DNA from: Clostridia bacterium | Lineage (GTDB): Bacteria; Bacillota; Clostridia; UMGS1810 | Direction: 5' to 3' | DNA length: 64,000 nt | Assembly (NCBI GenBank): GCA_017436905.1 | Contig: JAFSCF010000018.1 | Span: 1-64,000 of the forward strand | Part shown: positions 9,320-18,595 of the stretch, piece after piece | Layout of the letters: every line of letters begins with the position of its first letter | How positions within the stretch are numbered: position 1 is the first letter of the stretch | The notes under the pieces: model-generated | Told to the model about the DNA's origin: nothing | What the model saw: the letters and a program-made list of their open reading frames with translations, nothing else | The model's database searches: none | Translations under genes and position numbers: made by a program

Positions 9320-10333
9320 TTAAATTCTCTTTTTTAACAAAAGTTCTGCCATATCCATAGATTTTGCTGCATCCTCAATAGTACAAAGCGGTTTTGTACC
9401 ATTAAGCAAGCAATTAATAAAATCAACATCTTCTGCTTTGTAGCCATAGTAGTGAGAATTCTTGTCACTGCCAGCAAATTCAACTGCATCCAAGTATTCA
9501 ATTCTTGATTCTTGAACACCCGCTGACGCCGCTGAATACATAGAGCCTCCGGTGTTGTAATGAATTTCGGCACCACACTTCATATTACCAAAGCCAAGAT
9601 TGATGTATGCACTTGCATTAGGACCATGAATTTCAAAATCATGAAAACGAGCCGCTGTCTGATAGTTTGCACGCAATGTACCTATAATTCCGTTTTCAAA
9701 ACGAACAATACTGCACCATGCATTGTCCACTGGTGCATTGTTGCTCTGAACAACAGTTGCAACATCCTTAGGTTCAGAACCTGCTGCATAGCGAAGCAAA
9801 TCAAGAGCATGAATAATATCGCACATATATGCATCTGCATAATGCCAATCACTATGTATACTTGAATATTTCATAAAGCGGCTATCAATCTCTGTGATTT
9901 CTGTTACAGCTTTCACTCTCTTCAATGTTTCCTGAACAATCGGAATATGTCTTCTGTTCATAGCAACCGCAGCAATTTTTCCCATTTCTTCTGCCGTTCT
10001 TGCTAAAGAATGTGCCTGATATGAGTTAATTCCGGCAGGCTTTTCCATAATAACATTTAATCCTGCTTTTAAACATGTATCAGCAACCCAATACGTACGA
10101 TCTGGATTAACCAAAACAAATACGCCGTCAAGTTCTTCCTTTTCTATCATCTCGTGATGAAGAGCATAGGTTTTCTTTATCCCATACTTATCAGCAAGAG
10201 TTTTTGCCTTATCTTCGTACAAGTCACAGATTGCAACTATTTCGCAATCCTCAATTTCCGAGAGACTGGGAAGATGGACATTTTTAGCTATACCGCCTGC
10301 ACCGATAACACCAATTTTTACTTTCTTTGACAT
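9320..10333 (-). CDS. Gfo/Idh/MocA family oxidoreductase
   Basis: 337-residue sugar oxidoreductase. Rossmann motif GVIGAGGIA near residues 8-16, EKPAG at about 97-101, then a second domain with the CDIIHALDLL block. TAGGAGG is upstream of the ATG. It is the last gene of a four-gene operon before the terminator at 9265-9309. It is only distantly similar to the other Gfo proteins of the window, so a distinct substrate or stereochemistry is likely, but no substrate can be named. Confidence 0.9.
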   Translation of the reverse strand: MSKKVKIGVIGAGGIAKNVHLPSLSEIEDCEIVAICDLYEDKAKTLADKYGIKKTYALHHEMIEKEELDGVFVLVNPDRTYWVADTCLKAGLNVIMEKPAGINSYQAHSLARTAEEMGKIAAVAMNRRHIPIVQETLKRVKAVTEITEIDSRFMKYSSIHSDWHYADAYMCDIIHALDLLRYAAGSEPKDVATVVQSNNAPVDNAWCSIVRFENGIIGTLRANYQTAARFHDFEIHGPNASAYINLGFGNMKCGAEIHYNTGGSMYSAASAGVQESRIEYLDAVEFAGSDKNSHYYGYKAEDVDFINCLLNGTKPLCTIEDAAKSMDMAELLLKKRI

Positions 10334-10365
10334 AATAAAACCTCCTAAATTATATAAATTTATAA

Positions 10366-11388
10366 TTATTTTAAATATACTCTTTTGCCGGTCTGTGCTG
10401 CTTTATATATAGCACAAATAATATCAACAGACTTTTTACCTTCACAGGCATCTATCCATGGAGATTGACCTGATGAAACAGTCTTGATAAAATCTTTGAG
10501 TTGTGCCACGTGTAATGAACAATCAATACCATCAACTCGACTTGCCGAAGCAAAATCCTGCTTTTCATCACATACGGTATTGTTTTCTCCTTCGATATCG
10601 CATGTTTCAATTGTATCTTCGCACAATACAACGGTTCCCTTCGAACCGCAAATTTCTATCCTTCTGCCATACCCTGGCGAAACCGATGTTGTTGCCTGAA
10701 TAGTTCCAACAGCACCATTTTCATATTCTAATATAGCCGTCAGAGTGTCCTCCGTCTGAATATTGTGAACAAGAGTTTTTGAATAAGCAGAAACAGATAC
10801 AACCTTACCCATAAAATATTGTAATAGGTCCACGCCATGAATCCCCTGATTCATTAAAGCACCACCGCCATCCATCTCCCACGTGCCTCGCCATGTGCTG
10901 GATGCATAATACTCTGGACCGCGCCAATATTTCATAATTGCATTTCCCAAAGTGATAGTTCCCAATTTTCCGCTATCTATTATATGTTTCACCTTGTTTA
11001 CCGCATCACTATAACGAAGTTGAGAAATAACCGACACAAATACACCATTTTCCTTTGCTTCCTGTGCAATATTCTCAGCCTGTTCACTACTCAAGGCTAT
11101 AGGTTTTTCAATAACAACGTGCTTTCTGTTTCTAATGCACGTCATGGCAGCATTATAATGAAGACCGCTTGGTAAGCAAACACATACAGCATCTATATTT
11201 TTCGATGCAACTAACTCATCACTACTTGCATATGATTTTGCATCATACTTTTCGCAAAACTTATCTTTTGATTCTTCATTCAAATCAAACGCACCATATA
11301 TGGAAGCACCTTCGATTTGTTTAATAGCATCAGCATGAAAAGTCGAAATCAGTCCGCATCCCCAGATGCCAAATCTAAAATCATCCAT
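10366..11388 (-). CDS. Gfo/Idh/MocA family oxidoreductase
   Basis: 340-residue oxidoreductase starting MDDFRFGIWGCGLIS, with VVIEKPIALS carrying the EKP signature and GGGALMNQGIHGVDLLQ in the substrate domain. The open frame extends to 11589, but that part is antisense-like sequence overlapping the enolase-superfamily gene. I start at 11388, downstream of AAGGAGG, giving an 8-base overlap with the upstream stop. The overlap suggests coupling and a joint function with the enolase-superfamily enzyme. Confidence 0.9.
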   Translation of the reverse strand: MDDFRFGIWGCGLISTFHADAIKQIEGASIYGAFDLNEESKDKFCEKYDAKSYASSDELVASKNIDAVCVCLPSGLHYNAAMTCIRNRKHVVIEKPIALSSEQAENIAQEAKENGVFVSVISQLRYSDAVNKVKHIIDSGKLGTITLGNAIMKYWRGPEYYASSTWRGTWEMDGGGALMNQGIHGVDLLQYFMGKVVSVSAYSKTLVHNIQTEDTLTAILEYENGAVGTIQATTSVSPGYGRRIEICGSKGTVVLCEDTIETCDIEGENNTVCDEKQDFASASRVDGIDCSLHVAQLKDFIKTVSSGQSPWIDACEGKKSVDIICAIYKAAQTGKRVYLK

Positions 11389-12682
11389 CGCGGTTATCCG
11401 CCTCCTTAGCCAAACTGTCATAGTGCGGTGATATATGAAAAACGCCGCCACTTTGCTTATAAAACTCTTCACCCAAAGAAAAAACTCCGTTTTCACACTT
11501 GTTGAAACTTTTATGACAAAGAGGATGATAACTTCGCATTTTCTCCCAGTTTGTGTAGTTCTGATCACCATTTGACTCCATAACACCAATTCTCATTTGA
11601 GGAATAGGATTGAGACGTGCAGCAACACACTGATTCCATGAAACCATAACAGGGTTTACTGTCAGGTCTGCACAAAAGCAAATCATTCCTTGCTTCCGCG
11701 CATAATCGGCCATGCGAATTGTCATACTTAGTGTTTTTGCAATAGGTTTAAGCGTAAGTGCTCTGTAACCCAATTCAAATCGTTCCTTAACATCTTCAAG
11801 ACTATGGGCACTTTCATCTGCCGCTACGCAAACAGGAATATTACTTACATCAACCTTGTTTTGTTCATCAAACGGCTCCTCCAGCAACACAATTCTATCT
11901 AAAATCCCCTGTGACTTCACAAAGTCAAGCAGCGATTCCAATCTTTCTTTTGTGTCGTATCTCCCGTTAGCATCCAGATAATACAAAATATTTCCATTCT
12001 CTGTATAGGGGGTTCTAATATCCTTAACAGCGTTATGTATTTCGGCAATTCGATTTTTATCCCAAGAAAGCATAGCATCTAAATCATTATTTTTTAATGG
12101 ATCCGAACCAATCTTGATTTTAAAAAGTGCCGTTCCGTTTTCAGCCATAAAACTAACATCTTCTATGGGCATATTATATGTAATAAGTGGAATGTTCGCA
12201 AGAGTTGTCTGATGCTTCCCGTCAAATGTACATACATTGTCAAATTCCGCCTTGCTATTTTCCTTAGCCCATAATTGCCACATTGCAAAATCAAGCGGCA
12301 CCAAAGAGTTGAGCACAAAGGTTTTCCTCAAATTTTGAGTCTTCGTTATGACTTTTGCATAAGAATACACTTCAGGAAAAATTGCGTCAATCAATTCAAA
12401 CGGATGTTCAATGGCCATCCCTTCACAAAGTCTAACCGCATATTCAGTGAGTTCAAACATCATTTGGTTGCCTATCTCTTCACCAAACTCATGATAAACA
12501 GCAGCATCGGACCAAAGCACACTCTGCACACCAACTCCAATACCAGTATGCTTGTCCGTTTCAAGCCTTACAACTGTTTGCCAAAGGCCGGTAAGCGCAC
12601 TACCTTTAAAACCAAAAGCAGTTTTCAAGGGCTCTTTTTCATAACAACAATTTGATTTAATGATTTGAATTTTCGATGACAT
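11381..12682 (-). CDS. enolase superfamily enzyme (mandelate racemase/muconate lactonizing group)
   Basis: 433-residue protein. The capping domain spans about 1-150, followed by the barrel with FKIKIG (Lys188 and Lys190), metal ligands Asp237 (YYLDANG), Glu269 (LLEEPF) and the AADES acidic pair at 289-290, and a later Lys312 (LKPIAK). Such enzymes abstract a proton alpha to a carboxylate, usually in sugar-acid dehydration or epimerisation. Given three neighbouring Gfo dehydrogenases, an acid-sugar dehydratase is plausible, but the specificity is not readable from sequence. Confidence 0.87.
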   Translation of the reverse strand: MSSKIQIIKSNCCYEKEPLKTAFGFKGSALTGLWQTVVRLETDKHTGIGVGVQSVLWSDAAVYHEFGEEIGNQMMFELTEYAVRLCEGMAIEHPFELIDAIFPEVYSYAKVITKTQNLRKTFVLNSLVPLDFAMWQLWAKENSKAEFDNVCTFDGKHQTTLANIPLITYNMPIEDVSFMAENGTALFKIKIGSDPLKNNDLDAMLSWDKNRIAEIHNAVKDIRTPYTENGNILYYLDANGRYDTKERLESLLDFVKSQGILDRIVLLEEPFDEQNKVDVSNIPVCVAADESAHSLEDVKERFELGYRALTLKPIAKTLSMTIRMADYARKQGMICFCADLTVNPVMVSWNQCVAARLNPIPQMRIGVMESNGDQNYTNWEKMRSYHPLCHKSFNKCENGVFSLGEEFYKQSGGVFHISPHYDSLAKEADNRDG

Positions 12683-12703
12683 AATATCACTTATCCTTCG
12701 ATA

Positions 12704-13642
12704 TTACAAATAGATGGGGTGAGCTTTAACTCCATACTCTTTTTCAAAAAAAGCACCGTCAAAACTAACGTTCCCAAGTTCAGCAGAATTTATCTCAACA
12801 GTTTTCCCACCATTTTCTTTAGAACATTTTCCTGCCAACGAAACCTTGATGCTGTCCGTTACTTCTTCCATTCCTGCAAGGCAATTCAGTTTGCCTTCCA
12901 GTTTACTGCAAATCTGATCCAAAAGTGCTTTATAAAGCCTCCCATTATCAATTCTAAAGTGGAAACTTGTCACGGTAGTAACAATTATTACATTAAAACT
13001 TACATAACTACCTTCTACACAATGATAACACGCTGTCGTTCCGCCCTCAAATTCCACAAAATATGTTTCACATGTTTGATTCTCTTTATGACTTGCTCCG
13101 ACATATCTAACTGATACAGGTTTTTTTCCTGCCAAAGCGCACATGCCCTCTACCGCATGAATAGCATAGTTGAATTCATCTACGCCTACGGTTATATCTA
13201 TATGTAGCACCTCTCCCTTTTCATTTTCAGGAAGTGTAACAAAATTTCTTATCTCGTTGCAGTATCGCACCGATGAAGAACCTAAAATCACGGCGCCGTT
13301 TTTCTCAAGTTCTATTAACTTACGGCAGTCTGCTATGTTACCTACAATTGGTTTATCTATAAATACAGGCTTGTTTCTTTCAATAAAAGCCATTGCATAA
13401 TCTAAGTGTTTATCCCAATTACACCCTTGCACAAAACCAACATCCACATAGGCTGCCAATTCTTCAATACTGTTGCACACCTTATCCAAGCCGAATTTCT
13501 TTACAAAAGCGTCAATCTCATCTTCGCCACGAAAGCCGTCATTAAAAATCGCCACATATCTCGCACGGTCTTCTTTACACAATACACTTGCAAATTCAAG
13601 CGGATGTGAAGTATCAATATTAACTACACCTATTTTAATCAC
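12704..13642 (-). CDS. Gfo/Idh/MocA family oxidoreductase, divergent
   Basis: 312-residue protein with the N-terminal Rossmann fold replaced by a less canonical GVVNIDTSHP start, then FIDKPIV in place of the EKP signature. The start is a GTG at 13642, chosen because GAGG lies about nine bases upstream; an earlier GTG at 13651 overlaps that site, and the nearby ATG is out of frame. It is the first gene of the operon to 9320. The IDTSHP form is seen in a subset of Gfo-like proteins in sugar-utilisation loci. Catalytic activity is uncertain. Confidence 0.8.
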   Translation of the reverse strand: MIKIGVVNIDTSHPLEFASVLCKEDRARYVAIFNDGFRGEDEIDAFVKKFGLDKVCNSIEELAAYVDVGFVQGCNWDKHLDYAMAFIERNKPVFIDKPIVGNIADCRKLIELEKNGAVILGSSSVRYCNEIRNFVTLPENEKGEVLHIDITVGVDEFNYAIHAVEGMCALAGKKPVSVRYVGASHKENQTCETYFVEFEGGTTACYHCVEGSYVSFNVIIVTTVTSFHFRIDNGRLYKALLDQICSKLEGKLNCLAGMEEVTDSIKVSLAGKCSKENGGKTVEINSAELGNVSFDGAFFEKEYGVKAHPIYL

Positions 13643-14027
13643 ACATATCACCCTCTTTTTAATATATTATAAAACACTCTTCAATAAAATGCTTTAGCGA
13701 GTAATATCTTGTTTTTATAAAAAATAGACTTTTTTACAAAAACACACAATGAACTTCATGTACACAATTAACTTTCTATAATTATCGTTTTTTATAAGCA
13801 TTAATGTACGATAATGCTATACCTATAGCTCGTCAGTATTGTGAATAGCAAGATTTTGCACATCATAAATAGAATCAGCTACAAATTTAACTGTTTTCAC
13901 TTTTATTTGTCTATTATTTCAATCAGCATGTTGATTTGGGACTGCTTTATAATAATCGTCATACAATGCTTTGCACACATGAAGTAATCAATGGTAGGCT
14001 CATGTCAAGTCGGCACAAATTAATTTT
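13643..14027. other. gene-free stretch with an inverted repeat
   Basis: No credible gene is visible. The AT-rich segment must contain the promoter of the minus-strand operon starting at 13642. A perfect 8-bp inverted repeat (ATTATCGT at 13781-13788 and ACGATAAT at 13808-13815, 19-base spacing) could be an operator. Confidence 0.4.
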
Positions 14028-14852
14028 TTAAAAACTTAACATTCCTCCGGATTTTATGCAGTATACCTCCCCCTCGACTTCAACCCAAACATCAATACTT
14101 GACGGATTATGTATAATCATTTTATCAAAACTCGTGTGTAATCTTTCATACGCTTTAACATAGTCATATATTTCAATATTTGTGGCATACCATATGTGAT
14201 CATGTCCGCCAGCATATTCAGCGAATTTTTCAATAACATCCCAGTTATCATTATCATCGAATTCGTAGCTGTGTCCACATAAATAGAACATTTCGATATC
14301 ACCGTCAAGGTTAAGCGTTTCAACAAATTTTGTTATTAGTTCTTCAAGATTTTCATAATTATGACTACAAGTAGGATGAAGTTGTAACCAGTTTTCAGGA
14401 AAATCGAATGAAAACGTGGAGTTCGATGTTCTGGCATATGCAATATGGCATTTCTCTAAAATATTGATAACAACATCGTTGTATGCACCATAAGGATACG
14501 CCATCCCCCTTACAATTTTACCATACTGACTTTCTATTGCTTTTCTATCTTCTGTTATTTCATATATAATTTCATCAGCATCTAATTTTTCAAGATTAGG
14601 ATGTGAATATGAATGAATTGCAATCTCTTGTCCAGAATTTATATACAATTCCTTTGCTTCAGACAACTTCATTCTTCCATAGAATTTATCACGAACGGCA
14701 TCTTCGGGCAGATACAAACCAGAATTGATATTAAAGGTTCCCTTCAATCCGTATTTATTCATAATCTCGATGAGTCTAATATCCTGTACAACTCCGTCAT
14801 CATAACTTAAAGTAAGTACTTTGGTCTTTCCGTCTTTTAATTTCATTTTCAT
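14028..14852 (-). CDS. polysaccharide deacetylase (NodB-like) family protein
   Basis: 274-residue carbohydrate esterase family 4 type protein. Motif 1 appears as SYDDG (residues 16-20, Asp-Asp pair retained) and motif 2 as HSYSHP, giving the Asp-His-His metal set. PYGAYND corresponds to motif 3. No signal peptide is present, so it looks cytoplasmic, unlike peptidoglycan deacetylases. GGGGG precedes the ATG. It stands alone between the sugar operon and the transporter; the substrate could be an N- or O-acetylated sugar. Confidence 0.85.
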   Translation of the reverse strand: MKMKLKDGKTKVLTLSYDDGVVQDIRLIEIMNKYGLKGTFNINSGLYLPEDAVRDKFYGRMKLSEAKELYINSGQEIAIHSYSHPNLEKLDADEIIYEITEDRKAIESQYGKIVRGMAYPYGAYNDVVINILEKCHIAYARTSNSTFSFDFPENWLQLHPTCSHNYENLEELITKFVETLNLDGDIEMFYLCGHSYEFDDNDNWDVIEKFAEYAGGHDHIWYATNIEIYDYVKAYERLHTSFDKMIIHNPSSIDVWVEVEGEVYCIKSGGMLSF

Positions 14853-14928
14853 TTTAAATCCCCCTTTGTTTCTAATATTGGAACTATTTTCTCATTCAAA
14901 ATTTCTGTTTTTATAAAGCCTGGAGAAT

Positions 14929-16029
14929 CTAGTTGCCAATCTTTTTTGCGATATTTCTTATCAAGTCAGGACCAAAAAGTTGCTTTTCGACCATAAAACT
15001 ATACTGCATTAATCCCATACACCAAATCACAACAAGTGCCGTCAATGTTACCAACGTATCAATAGTTATACCATAGAACATTGGAGAAAGCCCCGCTTTC
15101 TTAAAGTCAGTAATACTAGTTCCAAGACCAATAGCAGCAAGTGCTGTTACCATTAAAAATTTACTCCCTCCCTTCATAATGTTGGATATTTCTAAAGGAA
15201 TAAATCCAACACTGTTCGCAAGCGCCAGTGCCAAAAAGCCGCCAATAAACCATGGAATAATTTTTAGAATGTTTACCTTTTTGCCACCGCTTTCTATTCT
15301 CAACTCTTTTTGTTTTATGCGAGTACCAACATAGGCAAATACTAGCACAGTGGGGATTATTGCAATGGTACGAGCGAGCTTAACCATTGTTGCAAAGTCG
15401 CCTGCGGTCTCAGAAAAATCATATCCGGAGGCAACCACACTGGCAGTATCATTCACAGATGTTCCTGTCCAAATACCATAAGCTATATCAGACATCCCCA
15501 AACCCTTGCCCATAATTGGATATAATGCAATCATAATCATATCAAAAAGGAATGTGGAAGATAATGCAAAAGCTATATCTTTGTCATCAGCATCAATAAA
15601 AGGCGCAATAGCCGCCACAGCAGAACCGCCACATATTCCGGTTCCTGCGGAAATCAAATTACTTAATTTCCAATTAAGTCCAAATAGTTTACGAATAAAG
15701 TACCCTCTGCCAAAGCACATGGCAAAGGTAAAAACCATCACAAAAAAGGTTATTTTGCCAACAGACATAATCGTACTGATAGAGAGAGATGCACCAAGTA
15801 ATATTATGGCTGCTTTTAAAATTCTTTTGGATGTAAATTTGAGTGCTGGCTTTATCCAATTTGGATGGAAAAAGCTATTGATTATTGTTCCAATAAACAG
15901 TGCAATGATGGAAGAACCAATAAGTTTCCCAGGAATTACCCTCTCAAGCATAATAGCCAGGATTGCTACAACTATACAAATAGCAATGCCTAAAATAAAC
16001 ATACCTCGTTTTTTTATTTTGTTATCCAT
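14929..16029 (-). CDS. YeiH/UPF0324 family putative sulfate exporter
   Basis: 366-residue membrane protein with about ten predicted hydrophobic helices, including ISAGTGICGGSAVAAIAP and GTSVNDTASVVASG, hallmarks of the YeiH family (PSE family, often annotated as putative sulfate exporter). The ATG at 16029 is chosen because GGGGG lies eight bases upstream; an ATG five codons earlier precedes that site. The substrate of this family is not firmly established. No LysR-type partner gene is seen beside it. Confidence 0.88.
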   Translation of the reverse strand: MDNKIKKRGMFILGIAICIVVAILAIMLERVIPGKLIGSSIIALFIGTIINSFFHPNWIKPALKFTSKRILKAAIILLGASLSISTIMSVGKITFFVMVFTFAMCFGRGYFIRKLFGLNWKLSNLISAGTGICGGSAVAAIAPFIDADDKDIAFALSSTFLFDMIMIALYPIMGKGLGMSDIAYGIWTGTSVNDTASVVASGYDFSETAGDFATMVKLARTIAIIPTVLVFAYVGTRIKQKELRIESGGKKVNILKIIPWFIGGFLALALANSVGFIPLEISNIMKGGSKFLMVTALAAIGLGTSITDFKKAGLSPMFYGITIDTLVTLTALVVIWCMGLMQYSFMVEKQLFGPDLIRNIAKKIGN

Positions 16030-16493
16030 ATGTATAACCCCCATAAAAAGTTTTGTTTTTCAACATTATTCTTTAAATGGCTTGCGTCTAGTTAGGACTA
16101 AAATAGTCATTATTTTGATTTTTTATAAATATTTGAAATATGTTTTTATAATATACCCCCCTTTTCTATGCTATTTAAACACATCCTTAATGTTTTGTCA
16201 ACTTCAAAAGTTGAAAACTTGCAAGTTACAATTTTGATTTTTTCGTCAGTGATAGAATTTTTACCTCTCTTGTTGCGCATGCCTTGATTTCAAATGTACC
16301 AAAGGCCATCAACTAAACTTTCTCATAAACTTTAATAGTATATTTAATATAACTAAAATTTCTTTAATAGCGCGTAATTCTGCGCAAAGCGGTAAAATAC
16401 CGATAGAGTTATAAATCAAATATTTTCTATATATACAAAAATCAATGAAATTCCCAGAAAATTTTTTTATATATTTATGTCGTTCAAAATCAT
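16030..16493. promoter_or_regulatory. gene-free upstream region of the YeiH-type gene with palindromes
   Basis: No gene is visible. On the minus strand TTGACA (16201 to 16196) with TTAAAT 17 bases further is a possible promoter for the transporter gene. Two palindromes overlap or adjoin it: an inverted repeat at 16199-16213 (CAACTT and AAGTTG arms) and the perfect 12-mer AACTTGCAAGTT at 16216-16227. They may be operator sites for an unidentified regulator. Confidence 0.4.
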
Positions 16494-16586
16494 AACCACC
16501 AGTAAATGCAATGGTAAAATAAAGGTAGACACATGGAAAACCACCATGTAACTACCTGTGTTAAAATATATAAGGGGTGAATTAAA

Positions 16587-16955
16587 ATGAAAAAAGGACA
16601 GAAGAGGCGAATATGGACAAAAGAGCAAAAATTTGAAATCATAGAAAAGTATCTAAATGAGCACATTTCAGTGCGAACACTCGAAAGAGAATATAACGCA
16701 GACAGAAGTATGATTTGTCATTGGTTAAGAGATTACGGCAAATATGGTGAAAAAGCTTTCGACTCTAAATCTCATAGGAAAGGAAATCCTTTTTCTGCTC
16801 TACACACGAGTAAATCATTGTCAGAAACTGATAGATTGCGCCTGCAATTAGCAAAATTAGAGATAGAAAATGAACGGTTAAAAAAAGGATATCAGGTGAA
16901 AGGAGTTGGTGCAAACAAGGTGTTCGTTACTTTAAAAGATGCGAATACGAAATAA
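16587..16955 (+). CDS. IS3-family transposase OrfA (helix-turn-helix)
   Basis: 122-residue DNA-binding subunit of an IS3-type transposase, with an N-terminal helix-turn-helix (RTLEREYNADRSMICHWLRDYG, split here by description at residues 35-55) and a C-terminal leucine-zipper-like helix ending ENERLKK. A run of seven A followed by GG at 16880-16888 is a classic A6G slippery site; a -1 shift there enters the orfB frame. The frame is intact. It starts after an AGGGG-type ribosome site. Confidence 0.9.
   Translation: MKKGQKRRIWTKEQKFEIIEKYLNEHISVRTLEREYNADRSMICHWLRDYGKYGEKAFDSKSHRKGNPFSALHTSKSLSETDRLRLQLAKLEIENERLKKGYQVKGVGANKVFVTLKDANTK
16880..16888 (+). promoter_or_regulatory. programmed -1 frameshift site of the IS3-family element
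   Basis: A heptanucleotide run of A followed by G lies near the end of orfA, where IS3 elements slip by -1 to make the OrfAB fusion transposase. The -1 frame continues through RISGERSW into the orfB sequence CEYEIIYSLKDKY, as expected of the family. Confidence 0.8.
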
Positions 16956-17804
16956 TATACTCACTGAAAGATAAGTATAGCGTGAAATTTTTGTGCGAGA
17001 TAATGTCCGTTAATCGTTCCGGATATTACAAATGGTTAGCACGAAAAGATAAACCTAATAGGTATGAGCAAGATAGAATATTACTTACGGAATTATTGTT
17101 AGAACAACACAAACAACATAAAACAAAAGGCTATCATTACCTTGCAAGATTAGTTCGTAATGAAACCGGATGGCTGTTTTCAGACAACCTTGCCCATAAG
17201 TGCTGTAAGTTAGCAGGAATCCGTTTAAAACAAACCGAGGAAGAAAATACGTAGGAAAAGAGCATGTGAAATTTCCTAATACAATCAATGGTAATTGGGA
17301 AACAACAAAACCATTAGAAATTGTTGTATCAGACATGACTTGTATTTATCATAAAGGCGTTCGTTGGGAATGGACATACATATTGGATACCTACAATAAT
17401 GAAATAATCGCAAGTTCTGTAACCAACAAAAGAGGCAGCAGTTTACCGTATTACCATTGTCTGAATAAATTAATAGAAAAACAAAAGAGCAGAACTACCC
17501 AGTCACTTTGCACACAGACCAAGGTAGTGTCTACTCTTCATCGGGGTTCTACCAAACCCATAAATATTATACCAATATTAAACGTTCTATGTCAAGAGCC
17601 GGAACACCAACGGACAATCCAATAATAGAATCGTTAAATGGATGGATAAAAGAAGAAGTGAAGATAGATTTTAATTTAAAAGACGCCGAGGATATACCCT
17701 CGTTTATTGAGAACTATGTTCATTACTTCAACAATCAAAGATTATCTTACAAACTCAACTACAAAACCCCTGTTCAATACAGGATTGAACAAGGGTTTGA
17801 GTGA
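16889..17804 (+). pseudogene. IS3-family transposase OrfB (rve integrase core), frameshifted
   Basis: The catalytic subunit is spread over three reading frames. The first piece ends at 17254, the second continues from about 17225 to about 17480 and the third runs from about 17475 to 17804. Each change is consistent with a one-base deletion. All three DDE residues are still recognisable: Asp in VVSDMTCI, Asp in LHTDQGSVY and Glu in NPIIESLNGW, but not in one frame. The element is therefore probably immobile unless the breaks are sequencing errors. Confidence 0.85.
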
Positions 17805-18021
17805 TTGGTGGTTTTAATTGTCTACTTTTACTTGACAGTTGCATTTACTGGTGGTTTGCACTGCCCCTAGAAGGGGCTTTTACAGGCTTAACCCCTAAAA
17901 GGGGCATCGAAAGTTTGACACCGCATTACAATTTCAGGCAGCCGCTCACGTGCGGCTGTCTTATTTTTGCCTACATATTCTTGTTACCCGTAAACGGGTC
18001 TGTATATTCTTTTACATTTAT

Positions 18022-18450
18022 TTAATCCGTTGAATAATCATTTTCCAATTGATTTTTGATGTATTCTGATATTATTTTCTTGTTCTTCCCAACTGTATCA
18101 ACATAATAGCCTCGACACCAAAAATTTCTTGAGCCATATTTATACTTTAAATTTGCATGTCTATCGAATATCATCAATGAAATTTTACCCTTGAGAAACC
18201 CCATAAACTGTGCTATACTTATGTATGGTGGAATGCTTACAAGCATATGGATGTGATCAGGGCATGCTTCCGCCTCTAAAATCACCACATCTTTTTGCGT
18301 ACACAGTTTTCTTAATATTTCACCAATATCTTTTCTTAATACACCATATATATCTTTTGTTCTATATTTTGGTGCAAATACTATATGATATTGGCATCTA
18401 TAACTCGAATGTGCTATGTGCCTTATTTCATTTGTAGTTTTCTTTAACAT
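18022..18450 (-). CDS. tnpA: IS200/IS605-family Y1 transposase TnpA
   Basis: 142-residue HUH single-strand transposase. The HUH metal site appears as HIHMLV, and the nucleophile Tyr is in the ISEYIKNQ helix near the C-terminus; RCQYHIVFAPKYR is the typical N-terminal strand. The length is normal and the frame intact. GGAGG lies eight bases upstream of the ATG at 18450. A perfect 11-bp inverted repeat pairs that ribosome site with 18512-18522, so translation is probably repressed, as known for IS200. Confidence 0.95.
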   Translation of the reverse strand: MLKKTTNEIRHIAHSSYRCQYHIVFAPKYRTKDIYGVLRKDIGEILRKLCTQKDVVILEAEACPDHIHMLVSIPPYISIAQFMGFLKGKISLMIFDRHANLKYKYGSRNFWCRGYYVDTVGKNKKIISEYIKNQLENDYSTD

Positions 18451-18454
18451 GTTT

Positions 18455-18522
18455 AAAACCTCCATAATATATTTTTAGTAATGCGGTCGCCAAACCATTT
18501 ACTATTATATCATGGAGGTTTT
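18455..18522 (-). promoter_or_regulatory. hairpin sequestering the tnpA ribosome binding site
   Basis: AAAACCTCCAT at 18455-18465 and ATGGAGGTTTT at 18512-18522 are exact reverse complements. In the minus-strand transcript the upstream arm would pair with the Shine-Dalgarno of tnpA, leaving a 46-base loop. A comparable 5' UTR structure is established for enteric IS200. Confidence 0.75.
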
Positions 18523-18595
18523 CTTATGCTAAAGCATTTTATCTTCCCTCAGTAGAACTAGGGGTTTATCTCCACGCCTAAAGGCACCAAAAATT

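Larger units (their letters stand above)
16494..17856 (+). mobile_element. IS3-family insertion sequence, decayed
   Basis: The terminal inverted repeats are at 16494-16531 and 17819-17856; the outer 18 bases match perfectly in inverted orientation and the rest is imperfect. If the element obeys the IS3-family TG...CA rule, it spans 16507-17843 (1337 bp) and the outermost 13 bp of each repeat are flanking DNA. It carries orfA and a frameshifted orfB. No direct target duplication is evident. It abuts an IS200/IS605 element on the right. Confidence 0.85.
17857..18535 (-). mobile_element. IS200/IS605-family element (tnpA only)
   Basis: The unit contains a single Y1 transposase gene flanked by hairpins, with no long terminal inverted repeats, as is normal for this family. 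On the 3' side of tnpA there are four short stem-loops: 17863-17877, 17892-17904, 17939-17958 and 17986-17999. On the 5' side lies the inverted repeat at 18455-18522 and an ATGCT/AGCAT hairpin (18525-18536). The exact ends are not determined; the left end adjoins the IS3-type element. Confidence 0.7.

Noticed and set aside
11389..11589. N-terminal extension of the Gfo gene at 10366-11388
   Set aside because: The extra 67 codons overlap the enolase-superfamily gene and precede the Rossmann fold that should be at the N-terminus.
16889..17804. Functional OrfAB transposase through multiple programmed shifts
   Set aside because: Only the first shift has a slippery site; the next two lie in sequences without one and look like single-base losses.
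17801..18025. Plus-strand frame of 74 codons
   Set aside because: It spans the IS3 right end and the hairpins of the IS200/IS605 element and has no protein family character.
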